Positions 13,639-20,943 of a stretch of DNA of 31,497 nucleotides are shown here, piece after piece. The notes below the pieces were generated by a model, which was given only the letters and a program-made list of their open reading frames with translations, had not been told where the DNA came from and did not search any database. The stretch's first letter is position 1, and every line of letters starts with the position of its first letter. A program made the translations under genes and the position numbers. The DNA is taken from positions 1-31,497 of the IMG/VR virus record IMGVR_UViG_3300023184_000366; one strand, 5' to 3'. Source of the DNA: a virus.

Positions 13639-14975
13639 TGGCGGCTAAGAAAAAGGCTAAAGGTCCTAAAGTAACTGCACCACCACCAGGTCGTGCTCTA
13701 CAGATGTCAGATTTGACTACCCGAGAACAACAAGTCGCTAACGAGAATATGGCTGACTGGGGAAAACAAAAATCTAAGGTAGAAGGTTATAGAACATCCC
13801 TTGAAAAAGGAAGTGCTCAAGATAAAGATAAAAAACTAAAGACTTTAGAAACAGTTGCGCCGTCATTAACAGATGCAAATGTAACCCTTACAACTGCCGC
13901 TAATCGCCGTGTCAATTTAATGTCTCAAGGTGCCAAAAGAGTACGACGAGATGCAAAACGAGGTGGAACAGAATCACGAACTCGTGACGCAGGTGCTGGT
14001 TGGTACTTTTCACATCATGGCGACCTTGCAAATATCTCGCAGTCTACGGGGGTTGATAAAGACCGTGTAATTACTGCATCAGCAGTAATGTCCCCAATGA
14101 ATAGTCCTGAAAGTGAAAAAAAGGCTGTCGCTTCTTTAGCCCATCTTCACTCAACTAACCCTACATTGTCATTCTCAGAGACCGCTCAAAAGCATTTGGG
14201 ATTGCGGTCTGCTTCTGCTAGGTATTCAGACTTAACTTCCGCACAAGCGGCTCAACTTGGAAACCCAAAACTACGTGACCACATATCTGGGGTGGACGTA
14301 AGCGTTTTAGCGGGGCAAGCAAAGGGTGGTAGCCACGAGCAAGTAGGTAGAGCAATAGATGTAATGCGTGGAAATATACACCATACAGAGGCTATTGACC
14401 CCCATAGCAGTCCAAAAGTGTGGAGTTACCACCACAATATTAAACAGTCAGTTCCTGGTACTGCTGTACATCAAGAATACTTAACTCGTGCAGATGTCGC
14501 TCTTTTTAATCCTGATCAAGGTCGTTTAGACCTTTGGGGACTTAAAGATTCTATGGAAGGACCGTTAAACCCTAAAGGACACACAGCCTCTGACACGTGG
14601 GAAGGTGCAATTAGTTCTGGACAGCAATTAGAGAGTGTTGGTAAAACACGCACATCTCCAGCAAAGGTTGTGGCTTCAGATGCTCCATACACCCCTTCAT
14701 CAAAAAAGGGAACTAAAGGAATTATTGGCACCGCAGATGTATCACCTGAAATGGTTACTCATGCATGGCATAACGAAGCCAATATACGTGCGGGAGCAAA
14801 AATGTCTGCTAGAAGCGGGGAAGTCATTCCCGCTACGCTCAGTCAAGAAACTGGGTGGACTGAAGCACGACGTGTTGCAGGGAAAGACGCTGCTTATGGA
14901 TCTAGAATGGCGCATTTTGCAAACGGGCATAAAAAGGTTAAAAACACTGACCAACCACGACTTCCTGGGATGTAA
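13638..14975 (+). CDS. Large unknown protein with WY...MSP motif, possible virion or nucleic-acid-acting protein
   Basis: This 445-residue protein overlaps the previous stop. The N-terminus is lysine-rich and disordered to about residue 110. Residues about 118-170 read DAGAGWYFSHHGDLANISQ and then VITASAVMSPMNSPESEKK. A tryptophan-tyrosine, a helix, and an A-x-x-SP motif in this order recall a widespread phage protein family of unknown function (phrased WY...A.L/MSP...N/E). HPSS-like PHSSPKVWSYHHNI occurs near 255-270 and YLTRADVALF near 285. The C-terminus is positively charged. It has no membrane segment. The family resemblance is by eye only and no activity can be claimed. Confidence 0.55.
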   Translation: MAAKKKAKGPKVTAPPPGRALQMSDLTTREQQVANENMADWGKQKSKVEGYRTSLEKGSAQDKDKKLKTLETVAPSLTDANVTLTTAANRRVNLMSQGAKRVRRDAKRGGTESRTRDAGAGWYFSHHGDLANISQSTGVDKDRVITASAVMSPMNSPESEKKAVASLAHLHSTNPTLSFSETAQKHLGLRSASARYSDLTSAQAAQLGNPKLRDHISGVDVSVLAGQAKGGSHEQVGRAIDVMRGNIHHTEAIDPHSSPKVWSYHHNIKQSVPGTAVHQEYLTRADVALFNPDQGRLDLWGLKDSMEGPLNPKGHTASDTWEGAISSGQQLESVGKTRTSPAKVVASDAPYTPSSKKGTKGIIGTADVSPEMVTHAWHNEANIRAGAKMSARSGEVIPATLSQETGWTEARRVAGKDAAYGSRMAHFANGHKKVKNTDQPRLPGM

Positions 14976-14977
14976 GT

Positions 14978-15211
14978 ATGACCGATGCATGGGCGCTTAT
15001 TATTGCCACACTTATTACTTCTGTAACAGGAGCACTTGGTCTTGCCATTAAGCAATTTATTGCTATGCGCAAAGAGAACCGTAATGACCACGGCATGGTC
15101 ATGCTTCAATTAAAAAGTGTAAAACGTGCTGTTGAGAGCAACAGTGAAAAACTAGACACTGTAGGCGAGCGCCTCCACAATCATTTGGATTGGCACATCA
15201 CAAAAAAGTGA
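14978..15211 (+). CDS. Holin-like protein (DUF2746-type)
   Basis: This 77-residue protein has one hydrophobic segment at residues about 5-27 (LIIATLITSVTGALGLAIK). It is followed by RKENRNDHGMVMLQL and a coiled-coil-like polar helix ending in KK. One N-terminal membrane helix plus a charged helix with a NDH motif is the layout of DUF2746-type proteins annotated as holins in actinophages. It would open the membrane for the endolysin. It could instead be a membrane-anchored virion protein. The start follows the preceding stop by two bases. Confidence 0.6.
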   Translation: MTDAWALIIATLITSVTGALGLAIKQFIAMRKENRNDHGMVMLQLKSVKRAVESNSEKLDTVGERLHNHLDWHITKK

Positions 15212-15254
15212 TGCTAGACACGCCCGTGAATAGGGTGTTAGGATGTTCCTGACC

Positions 15255-15269
15255 GTAATTCTGAATTAC
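15255..15269 (+). promoter_or_regulatory. Perfect 7-bp inverted repeat upstream of the HTH-like gene
   Basis: GTAATTC-T-GAATTAC is a near-perfect palindrome 17 bases before the GTG at 15286. A one-base loop cannot form an RNA hairpin of that size, so a dimeric repressor operator is the more natural reading. Autoregulation by the following gene is possible. Confidence 0.4.
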
Positions 15270-15285
15270 AAAAGGTTAGGTATTT

Positions 15286-15585
15286 GTGAAACAAGAAGAC
15301 CATAAAAGTAGTTTATTGGATGCACTATTAAATCCTAAAGATAATGCAACATCCGATACTTGCAAGTTTACTCGCACCAAAATGAAGATGTCTTCTAATG
15401 AGCAAGAGGCGATAGACAAAGCCATTGAACTTATCCGAGAAGACAACGGTTTGGGCAAAAGTAAAACGTACAGTGCGTCATGGCTTACTAAAGTCATGCG
15501 TCAACATGGATACAGCGTAAGTATAAGTACCATCCAACGGCATGTCAATAAGGATTGCTGTTGTTACCAAGGAGGCGCACAATGA
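15286..15585 (+). CDS. Small helix-turn-helix-like DNA-binding protein
   Basis: This 99-residue protein starts at GTG with AAAGGTTAGG upstream. Residues 37-54 form a charged helix (NEQEAIDKAIELIREDNG). Residues about 61-91 read as a helix-turn-helix: YSASWLTKVMRQHGY, a turn, then VSISTIQRHVNKD. A CCCY cluster lies at the C-terminus. This layout is seen in small phage DNA-binding proteins and in the DNA-binding part of some small terminase subunits. It overlaps the phosphoesterase start by four bases. Candidate roles are a small terminase or a regulator acting on the palindrome just upstream. Neither is shown. Confidence 0.6.
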   Translation: MKQEDHKSSLLDALLNPKDNATSDTCKFTRTKMKMSSNEQEAIDKAIELIREDNGLGKSKTYSASWLTKVMRQHGYSVSISTIQRHVNKDCCCYQGGAQ

Positions 15586-16736
15586 GTGAACTGGCAGACG
15601 CATTAAGTAATCCACCACAAGACAAGAGCAAACTTCTTGGCAAGTTGGTGGAAATGTTGGAACGTAAAAACATTGACATCAACGAAATTGGTGATGTTAG
15701 AAAAGTAAAGTTGTATCAGTCACTTACAAAAGACGCTGATGGTGAAGCACAAATTCATGATCTTGCAGCAATTCAGTTCAGCCCTAAATGGGAGACTGGT
15801 CCTGAATGGCCTGTTGTAAAGCAAGGTCCTGCTGTCAAGATGCCACCAGTAACAGCCAAAGCAAAGAAGCCAACGACATTCAAAACATGTGTAGTTGTTC
15901 CCGATATTCAGATTGGGTATTACCGTGGTCGTGATGGTCAGTTAGAGCCAACTCATGATGAGAAAGCAATCCAGGTTTGTTTAAAGATGATTCAAGATAC
16001 ACAACCTGAAGTCATTGCATGTGTGGGAGACAACTTGGACTTTCCTGAAATGGGCAAGTACCTGACATATCCTGCGTACGCACAAACTACACAAGCATCT
16101 ATTGATCGTGCAACCTTCTTCTGTGCACAGATGAGAGCAATGGCTCCTAACGCAAAGATCATTTGGCTTGCAGGAAACCATGAGGAGCGTATGCCTAAGT
16201 ACATCCTTGTTAACGCAGGTGTTGCTTATGGTCTGCGTAAGGGAAACATTCCTGAGTCATGGCCTGTGTTAAGTGTCCCTTACCTTTGTCGCATGGATGA
16301 ATTTGGCGTGGAGTACCGTCCAGGTTATCCAGCAGCAGATTTCTGGGTTAATGAAAAACTCCGTATTATCCACGGTGATCGTGTGAAGTCGTCAGGCTCC
16401 ACAGCACACGTTTACCTCAACCAAGAAAAGACGAGCGTCATCTATGGTCACATACACCGAATTGAAACAGCATTTAAAACTCGTGAAGACTTTGATGGAC
16501 CAAGAACCATCATGGCGGCTTCTCCTGGTTGCCTTGCTCGGATTGACGGCGCTATCCCTAGCACTAGGGGTGGGGTGGATCTAGACGGACGTCCGTTAAC
16601 TCGTTACGAGAACTGGCAACAGGGTCTTGGAGTCGTTCAGTACGAAGACTCAGGAGCACATCGCTTCTCCTACGATGTCATTCCAATTTATGACGGTTGG
16701 GCAATGTACAACGGCAAGGAATATCAGGCGGACTAA
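15582..16736 (+). CDS. Calcineurin-like metallophosphoesterase
   Basis: The ATG at 15582 (384 residues) follows GGAGG at 15571-15575; a longer frame from 15555 is rejected. The N-terminal 90 residues are helical and Pro/Lys-rich, possibly a DNA- or protein-binding lead. The catalytic domain shows the metallophosphoesterase motifs: PDIQIG (D108), GDNLD (149-153), GNHEER (198-203), IHGD (263-266) and GHIHR (289-293), which together bind two metal ions. The family hydrolyses phosphodiesters or phosphomonoesters, including DNA ends and nucleotides. In phages such enzymes are found near packaging or replication genes, with usually unknown substrate. It is preceded by a helix-turn-helix-like gene and followed with a one-base overlap by the Ntn hydrolase gene. 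Confidence 0.85.
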   Translation: MSELADALSNPPQDKSKLLGKLVEMLERKNIDINEIGDVRKVKLYQSLTKDADGEAQIHDLAAIQFSPKWETGPEWPVVKQGPAVKMPPVTAKAKKPTTFKTCVVVPDIQIGYYRGRDGQLEPTHDEKAIQVCLKMIQDTQPEVIACVGDNLDFPEMGKYLTYPAYAQTTQASIDRATFFCAQMRAMAPNAKIIWLAGNHEERMPKYILVNAGVAYGLRKGNIPESWPVLSVPYLCRMDEFGVEYRPGYPAADFWVNEKLRIIHGDRVKSSGSTAHVYLNQEKTSVIYGHIHRIETAFKTREDFDGPRTIMAASPGCLARIDGAIPSTRGGVDLDGRPLTRYENWQQGLGVVQYEDSGAHRFSYDVIPIYDGWAMYNGKEYQAD

Positions 16737-17365
16737 TGACCACGATTATTGGCGTACAAGGTGATGGTTTTGCTGTCGTGTGCGTTGATTCTCGTATTTC
16801 TTCTATGGACTCTACTGGGTTATCCCAGATTGGTACCTTGAGAGAAGGGTCTAGCAAAGTTGCAGTAAACGGCAAATACTTGTTAGGAGCGGCTGGGGAC
16901 GTCCGTGCAATCAATATCTTGCACCATGTTTTTCAACCACCTGCACCCCCTCCAAATATCAAAGGCAAGAAACTGGATCAGTTCTTTACTGCCAAGTTCA
17001 TTCCGTCTTTACGAGAATGCTTTGATTCCCAAGGCTATTCCATTCCTGATCGTGAAGACAAAGAGCATATGGCAGAACAAGGGTCTACCCTTTTAATTGC
17101 TGTCAACGGAGTTATCTACATCGTGGATGGGGATTACTCGTGGGCGTCAGAAGCCAATGGTCTCTACTCAATCGGTTCAGGATCTGCTTATGCTTTGGGG
17201 GCTATGCAGGTCTTAACACATAATAAGAAGCAAACTGTTCAGCAGGCTAAAACCCACGCTATTAAGGCTTTAACTGTCGCTGCTCGCTTTGATCCTCATA
17301 CGGGCGCCCCATACCACACGTATATTCAAGAGCAAGAAAACACCCGTACCCGTAAAACGGTATAA
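16736..17365 (+). CDS. Proteasome beta/HslV-like N-terminal-nucleophile hydrolase
   Basis: The ATG at 16736 overlaps the preceding TAA; an upstream in-frame ATG at 16697 is rejected because it would bury the nucleophile. The 209-residue chain begins MTTIIGV. Removal of Met would leave Thr1-Thr2 as in HslV. Counting from that Thr, the conserved Asp-17 falls exactly on VDSR, and a lysine in SSKV (mature 40, seven beyond the usual 33) can be the general base. LLGAAGDVRA and YSIGSGSAYALGAM correspond to the family's G-x-x-G and GSG(S)xYA motifs. It should be an Ntn-fold peptidase. A lone subunit with no ATPase partner nearby, in the head-gene region just ahead of the portal, could mature the prohead or act on host proteins. 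It may also assemble into rings on its own. Confidence 0.85.
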   Translation: MTTIIGVQGDGFAVVCVDSRISSMDSTGLSQIGTLREGSSKVAVNGKYLLGAAGDVRAINILHHVFQPPAPPPNIKGKKLDQFFTAKFIPSLRECFDSQGYSIPDREDKEHMAEQGSTLLIAVNGVIYIVDGDYSWASEANGLYSIGSGSAYALGAMQVLTHNKKQTVQQAKTHAIKALTVAARFDPHTGAPYHTYIQEQENTRTRKTV

Positions 17366-17366
17366 T
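17361..17366 (+). promoter_or_regulatory. Candidate -10 box TATAAT
   Basis: A perfect TATAAT overlaps the stop of the Ntn hydrolase gene and lies 28 bases before the ATG at 17394, giving a short leader with AAGGAG at 17383-17388. No clear -35 is seen. Confidence 0.4.
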
Positions 17367-17393
17367 CAATCTAAACCTATTCAAGGAGTCATC

Positions 17394-17660
17394 ATGGCTG
17401 ATCTCAATAAAACACACGCAGACGCAACAATTAAGGGTGCCGCTATTGGTCTCTTGACTTATGTCGCTGCAAAGTACAACGTTGCACCAGAAGCAGTTGC
17501 TGTGGCAATCCCACTAGTAGCCGCTGGTTTGTCATTTCTCTCAACCAAGATTGGTGATAAGAACACTGCACTTTTGTTGAACCTTGCAACAAAAGCAATT
17601 GCTGCTGTCCCTGCTGCAAAGGCACCTGCTAAAAAGACACCTGCTAAAAAAACCAAGTAA
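17394..17660 (+). CDS. Small membrane protein, holin candidate with Lys/Ala tail
   Basis: The ATG at 17394 (88 residues) has AAGGAG 6 bases upstream. Two hydrophobic segments, about 12-27 (TIKGAAIGLLTYVAAK) and 33-50 (EAVAVAIPLVAAGLSFLS), are joined by a short turn. A helix (NTALLLNLATKAIAA) and a repetitive basic tail (KAPAKKTPAKKTK) follow. Two membrane spans with a charged cytoplasmic tail fit a class II holin. The Ala/Lys/Pro tail also recalls histone H1-like DNA-binding ends, so a membrane-anchored DNA-interacting role is a lesser alternative. It overlaps the next start by one base. Confidence 0.6.
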   Translation: MADLNKTHADATIKGAAIGLLTYVAAKYNVAPEAVAVAIPLVAAGLSFLSTKIGDKNTALLLNLATKAIAAVPAAKAPAKKTPAKKTK

Positions 17661-18283
17661 TGGCTCGTAAAATACCTCACGGTACTGCTGAGGGTTGGAC
17701 GTATCCAATAGATCCAAAGACCGTGTTACACAACACGTTAACGGGCACTGGGTACACTGTCAACTTGCAGACGGGTAAAACCCCCACCACAGGAACAATG
17801 GTCTCCATTCCTGGGCATGAGCACACTGTCCGTACTGACAGTATTACACCTGGTGACATTTCCGATTTTGCTACATCTGAAGAGCACAAGGCAGCGCTAA
17901 CTAAAAGAGAGAGCAATCTAGGTACTTGGAATACTGGAACAGACGTATTTCTTGATGTATCCCGCAGGTACCCCGATACCACAAGAGGAGCACGGGCGGC
18001 ACGGTCAGCCGCAATGCGTGGCGACCAGTTTGCTATCTACAACGTTGACCGAGGTTTGACTGAGCAAAATGTGGCGGCTCCTAAAGTTCAACAACAGTAT
18101 TTGCAAGATAAGAACATTGAACTATCTGAAGGGGCAGGTCAGGACTACTTGGAAAGCACATCCCCTGTTGGGTTGCATGTAACTACGGGGATCCGCACAG
18201 CGCCAGACAAGGGAACTCGTGGCAAGCGTAAAGCGGGCACAGGTCAAGGAACTATTGTCTGGACTGGTGAACCTAACCAGTAG
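17660..18283 (+). CDS. Unknown protein preceding the portal
   Basis: This 207-residue protein overlaps the previous stop. Residues 1-75 are beta-like and Thr/Gly-rich (TLTGTGYTVNLQTGKTPTTG). Residues about 87-135 read LGTWNTGTDVFLDVSRRYPD, then ARAARSAAMRGDQFAIYNVDRG. This combination (aspartate-rich strand, helix, QxAI strand) is often seen in proteins of actinophages and related elements, and has been noted next to toxin-like or processing domains. I do not know its activity. The tail is basic (GTRGKRKAGTGQGTIVW). Context is head assembly; a minor virion protein is plausible. Confidence 0.5.
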   Translation: MARKIPHGTAEGWTYPIDPKTVLHNTLTGTGYTVNLQTGKTPTTGTMVSIPGHEHTVRTDSITPGDISDFATSEEHKAALTKRESNLGTWNTGTDVFLDVSRRYPDTTRGARAARSAAMRGDQFAIYNVDRGLTEQNVAAPKVQQQYLQDKNIELSEGAGQDYLESTSPVGLHVTTGIRTAPDKGTRGKRKAGTGQGTIVWTGEPNQ

Positions 18284-18324
18284 CAGAATGCCTTATATTA
18301 ATAACCTTCCCTTAGATATCAGGC

Positions 18325-18330
18325 TACAAT
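18325..18330 (+). promoter_or_regulatory. Candidate -10 box before the portal gene
   Basis: GGCTACAAT (TACAAT at 18325-18330) lies in the 81-base gap before the portal, which then has a leader with AAGGTG at about 18353 and ATG at 18365. The -35 is not convincing. Confidence 0.35.
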
Positions 18331-18364
18331 TTATACATCCACAAACTTTGATAAGGTGTAACTG

Positions 18365-20053
18365 ATGGCTGTTGATTTCTGGTCTCCGTCTTACCGTGCA
18401 TCTTCAAGCGACCTCACTGTTGCTATTAGCCCTCTGGGCTTGGTGGAGTTGGCAGACGAAGAGTTTGAAGTACATGGACCACGCTTAAACCGCTACAGCG
18501 CAGCGTGGGCTTGGTATTTAGGGCACCACTGGAGTTATCGCCGTGAGATGGGCGAGTCACAGTTCTATCTGAACTATGTCCGCACCATGTCGGATTACAT
18601 CACTAACTTTTGTTTTGGTAAGGGTGTTCAATTTAAAACACCTGAACAGAACGGCGCCATCATTCCACACTTGCTTCATCGTGTATGGGATCAAGACAAC
18701 AACAAGCACTATGTGTTGTGGGAAATGGGTCAACTTGCTTCTGTAACTGGTGACTGCTTTGTCAAAGTTGCGTTTGAAGAACCTTACGTGGACTCCGTAG
18801 GAATTGGGCATGAGGGTCGTGTGCGAGTTATTCCTTTGAACCCAGCACACTGCTTTCCTGAGTATCACCCGCATGACCGTGACCGTTTAATTCGTTTTAA
18901 ACTCAAGTATCGTTTTTGGGGAACTTCGCCAGAAGGTACTCGTCAGGTATATACCTTTACTGAAATCCTTACTGACGACACTGTTCAACAATTCATCAAT
19001 GACGAAATCATTGATCAATACGACAATGTGTTGGGAACTATCCCCATCGTGCATATCCCGAATACGACCATCTCGTCGTCCCCTTGGGGTCAATCTGACG
19101 TCTGGGACATCATCCCATTGAACCGTGAACTTAACGAAAAGATGGTTGAAGTATCTGACATCATTAACTACCACGCTGCTCCAGTAACAATTATTACTGG
19201 TGCAAAGGCTTCACAACTAGAGCGTGGTCCTAAGAAGGTTTGGGCAGGTCTTCCTAAAGACGCTAACGTTTTCAACCTTGAATCTCGTGGTGAGATGGCT
19301 GGCGCATTAGAATACATTCAAGTTATTAAGCGCACCATGCACGAAATAACAGGTGTTCCTGAAACAGCCCTTGGTCAATTCCAGCCAGTATCTAATACTT
19401 CAGGTGTTGCTTTGGCTATTCAGTATCAGCCAATGATGAATCGTTTCATGATGAAAAAGATTCACTTTACTAAAGGTTTAGAGCGGGTAAATGAACTCAT
19501 CATTCGTACCGTGGCTATCTTTCAACCAGAATGGCTCACCTATAACCCTTCACTTGGTGCTGAACCTGAGCCAGACCAACTCCCTCAATTAGACCCTCGG
19601 GATCCAAGTATCTATAAGACCACAGTGCATTGGCCTGAGCCATTGCCTGTAGATGTGCTTATTAAACTTAATGAGGTTCAAGCCAAAATGGCATTGGGTC
19701 TGGAATCTAAGCGTGGTGCCTTGCGTACCTTGGGCGAAGAGTTCCCCAATGAGAAGATGCTTGAGATCTTTGAAGAACTTCAAGATGACGCCTTGGATCA
19801 GGGCGCTCTTGACATGATGCGTGCCCAAATCCAGCAAGCCATTATGTTGGCTACTGGAATGGTTACGAATCCAGACGGAGGGGCGGCTCCCGCACCCACA
19901 CCTTCTGGAGATGGTAATGTGGCTTCATCTGATAGCGGTAACGCTCCTTTACCAGGAGTGCCACCAATAGAAGAGGAGTTAGTAAACAAGATAGTTTCAC
20001 GGGCATACGGAGCAAGGTTCGCCCAACGCCGTAACCCAGACGAAGACAATTAA
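18365..20053 (+). CDS. Portal protein, SPP1 gp6-like
   Basis: This 562-residue protein has AAGGTG before its ATG. The order of motifs matches SPP1 gp6-type portals: NRYSAAWAWYLGHHW near the start, YVRTMSDYITNFCFGKG, the wing segment ASVTGDCFVKV (a Gly-Asp turn), IPIVHIPN, and LNRELNEKMVEVSDIINY. GVPETALG, with a following S-SGVALAIQYQPM helix in the stem/crown region, is typical. The C-terminal 80 residues are low-complexity (PAPTPSGDGN). Twelve copies would form the ring through which the terminase packs DNA and to which the neck attaches. Size is normal. It is followed by scaffold and capsid, the canonical order. Confidence 0.9.
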   Translation: MAVDFWSPSYRASSSDLTVAISPLGLVELADEEFEVHGPRLNRYSAAWAWYLGHHWSYRREMGESQFYLNYVRTMSDYITNFCFGKGVQFKTPEQNGAIIPHLLHRVWDQDNNKHYVLWEMGQLASVTGDCFVKVAFEEPYVDSVGIGHEGRVRVIPLNPAHCFPEYHPHDRDRLIRFKLKYRFWGTSPEGTRQVYTFTEILTDDTVQQFINDEIIDQYDNVLGTIPIVHIPNTTISSSPWGQSDVWDIIPLNRELNEKMVEVSDIINYHAAPVTIITGAKASQLERGPKKVWAGLPKDANVFNLESRGEMAGALEYIQVIKRTMHEITGVPETALGQFQPVSNTSGVALAIQYQPMMNRFMMKKIHFTKGLERVNELIIRTVAIFQPEWLTYNPSLGAEPEPDQLPQLDPRDPSIYKTTVHWPEPLPVDVLIKLNEVQAKMALGLESKRGALRTLGEEFPNEKMLEIFEELQDDALDQGALDMMRAQIQQAIMLATGMVTNPDGGAAPAPTPSGDGNVASSDSGNAPLPGVPPIEEELVNKIVSRAYGARFAQRRNPDEDN

Positions 20054-20105
20054 GGTTCAAAAAAACAGTTATTAACCGCCAAACAAACTAGGTAAGGAAA
20101 TCATT

Positions 20106-20906
20106 ATGGCTAAGAACGTCAGTCCCGAAGGGGACATTATTACTGTACCTGCGGACGCACCGATGGTGGAACGCTTCGTAGAAAGTGCTATGAGTAAGCC
20201 CAGCAAAACCTTCACTGAAGAAGAAGTTGAAGGCATCCGCAAGCAAGAAAAAGATAAAATGTACAAGCGCATTGAGGAAGCGGATTCCCGTGTGAAGTCA
20301 ATGGAAGACCAAATGAGTGTAATCTCCTCAGAGCGTGAGGCAGCCCGTAAAGAGGCTGAAGAACGTAAGTCCAAGGAATCAGAACTTCTTCGCCAACGTG
20401 AAGTAGACGAACTGAGTGCCAAGGAACTTATCGCCAAGCGAGAAGACGAATTCAACCTAAAACTCAAAGAAATTGATGGCGACTACCAGCGACGCTTTGC
20501 AGAGATTGAAGCCCAGCGACAGGCCCAAGAGGCGATCATTGAAAAAGAGCGCCGTCTCCAAGAACTCAACTCCTACCGCCAGCGTCGTCTGGGGGAGGAA
20601 CAAGAGAACATCATCCCTCAACTCGTTGATCTTGTGGCGGGTAGTTCGGAAGATGAGATTGAAACATCTATTAGTGTACTTCGTGACCGAAGTAATGCTA
20701 TTATTGAATCAATCCAACAAGCGACTGCGCAACAGCAAGGTCGCTTGAGGGGGGCACCAGTAACGGCGCCTCCTATAGGGCCAATGGAAACTCAGACGGA
20801 ATACCAACAGTTGAATGCGGATGATATCCGAAATATGACGATGGACCAATATGCAAAAATGCGTGATCGGCTACTCAATGCCCGCCCTAATAGGGGCAGG
20901 TTTTAA
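20106..20906 (+). CDS. Capsid scaffolding protein
   Basis: This 266-residue protein is almost wholly charged helix from about residue 35 to 200 (Glu, Lys, Arg, Gln-rich, e.g. EQEKDKMYKRIEEADSRV-like runs and QRRFAEIEAQRQAQ), a long coiled coil. The N-terminus carries EGDIITVPADAPMVER and the C-terminus is Pro/Gly/Met-rich with a basic end (MRDRLLNARPNRGRF), as in scaffolds that bind capsid protein through a basic tail. It lies directly between the portal and the capsid genes, the standard site. There is no protease domain, so capsid maturation, if any, needs another enzyme. Confidence 0.8.
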   Translation: MAKNVSPEGDIITVPADAPMVERFVESAMSKPSKTFTEEEVEGIRKQEKDKMYKRIEEADSRVKSMEDQMSVISSEREAARKEAEERKSKESELLRQREVDELSAKELIAKREDEFNLKLKEIDGDYQRRFAEIEAQRQAQEAIIEKERRLQELNSYRQRRLGEEQENIIPQLVDLVAGSSEDEIETSISVLRDRSNAIIESIQQATAQQQGRLRGAPVTAPPIGPMETQTEYQQLNADDIRNMTMDQYAKMRDRLLNARPNRGRF

Positions 20907-20922
20907 ACCACATACCCAAACT

Positions 20923-20939
20923 TAATCCTAGGAGGATTA
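20923..20939 (+). promoter_or_regulatory. Hairpin holding the Shine-Dalgarno of the capsid gene
   Basis: TAATCCT pairs with AGGATTA around AGG; the ribosome-binding site TAGGAGG spans the loop and 3' arm, 5 bases before ATATG. Formation of this small stem would hide the site. Confidence 0.45.
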
Positions 20940-20943
20940 TAAT

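Noticed and set aside
20884-20904. GCCC/GGGC stem with TTTT at the end of the scaffold gene as a terminator
   Set aside because: The stem is only 4-5 bp and lies within coding sequence directly before the capsid ribosome-binding site; termination here would cut off the capsid gene.
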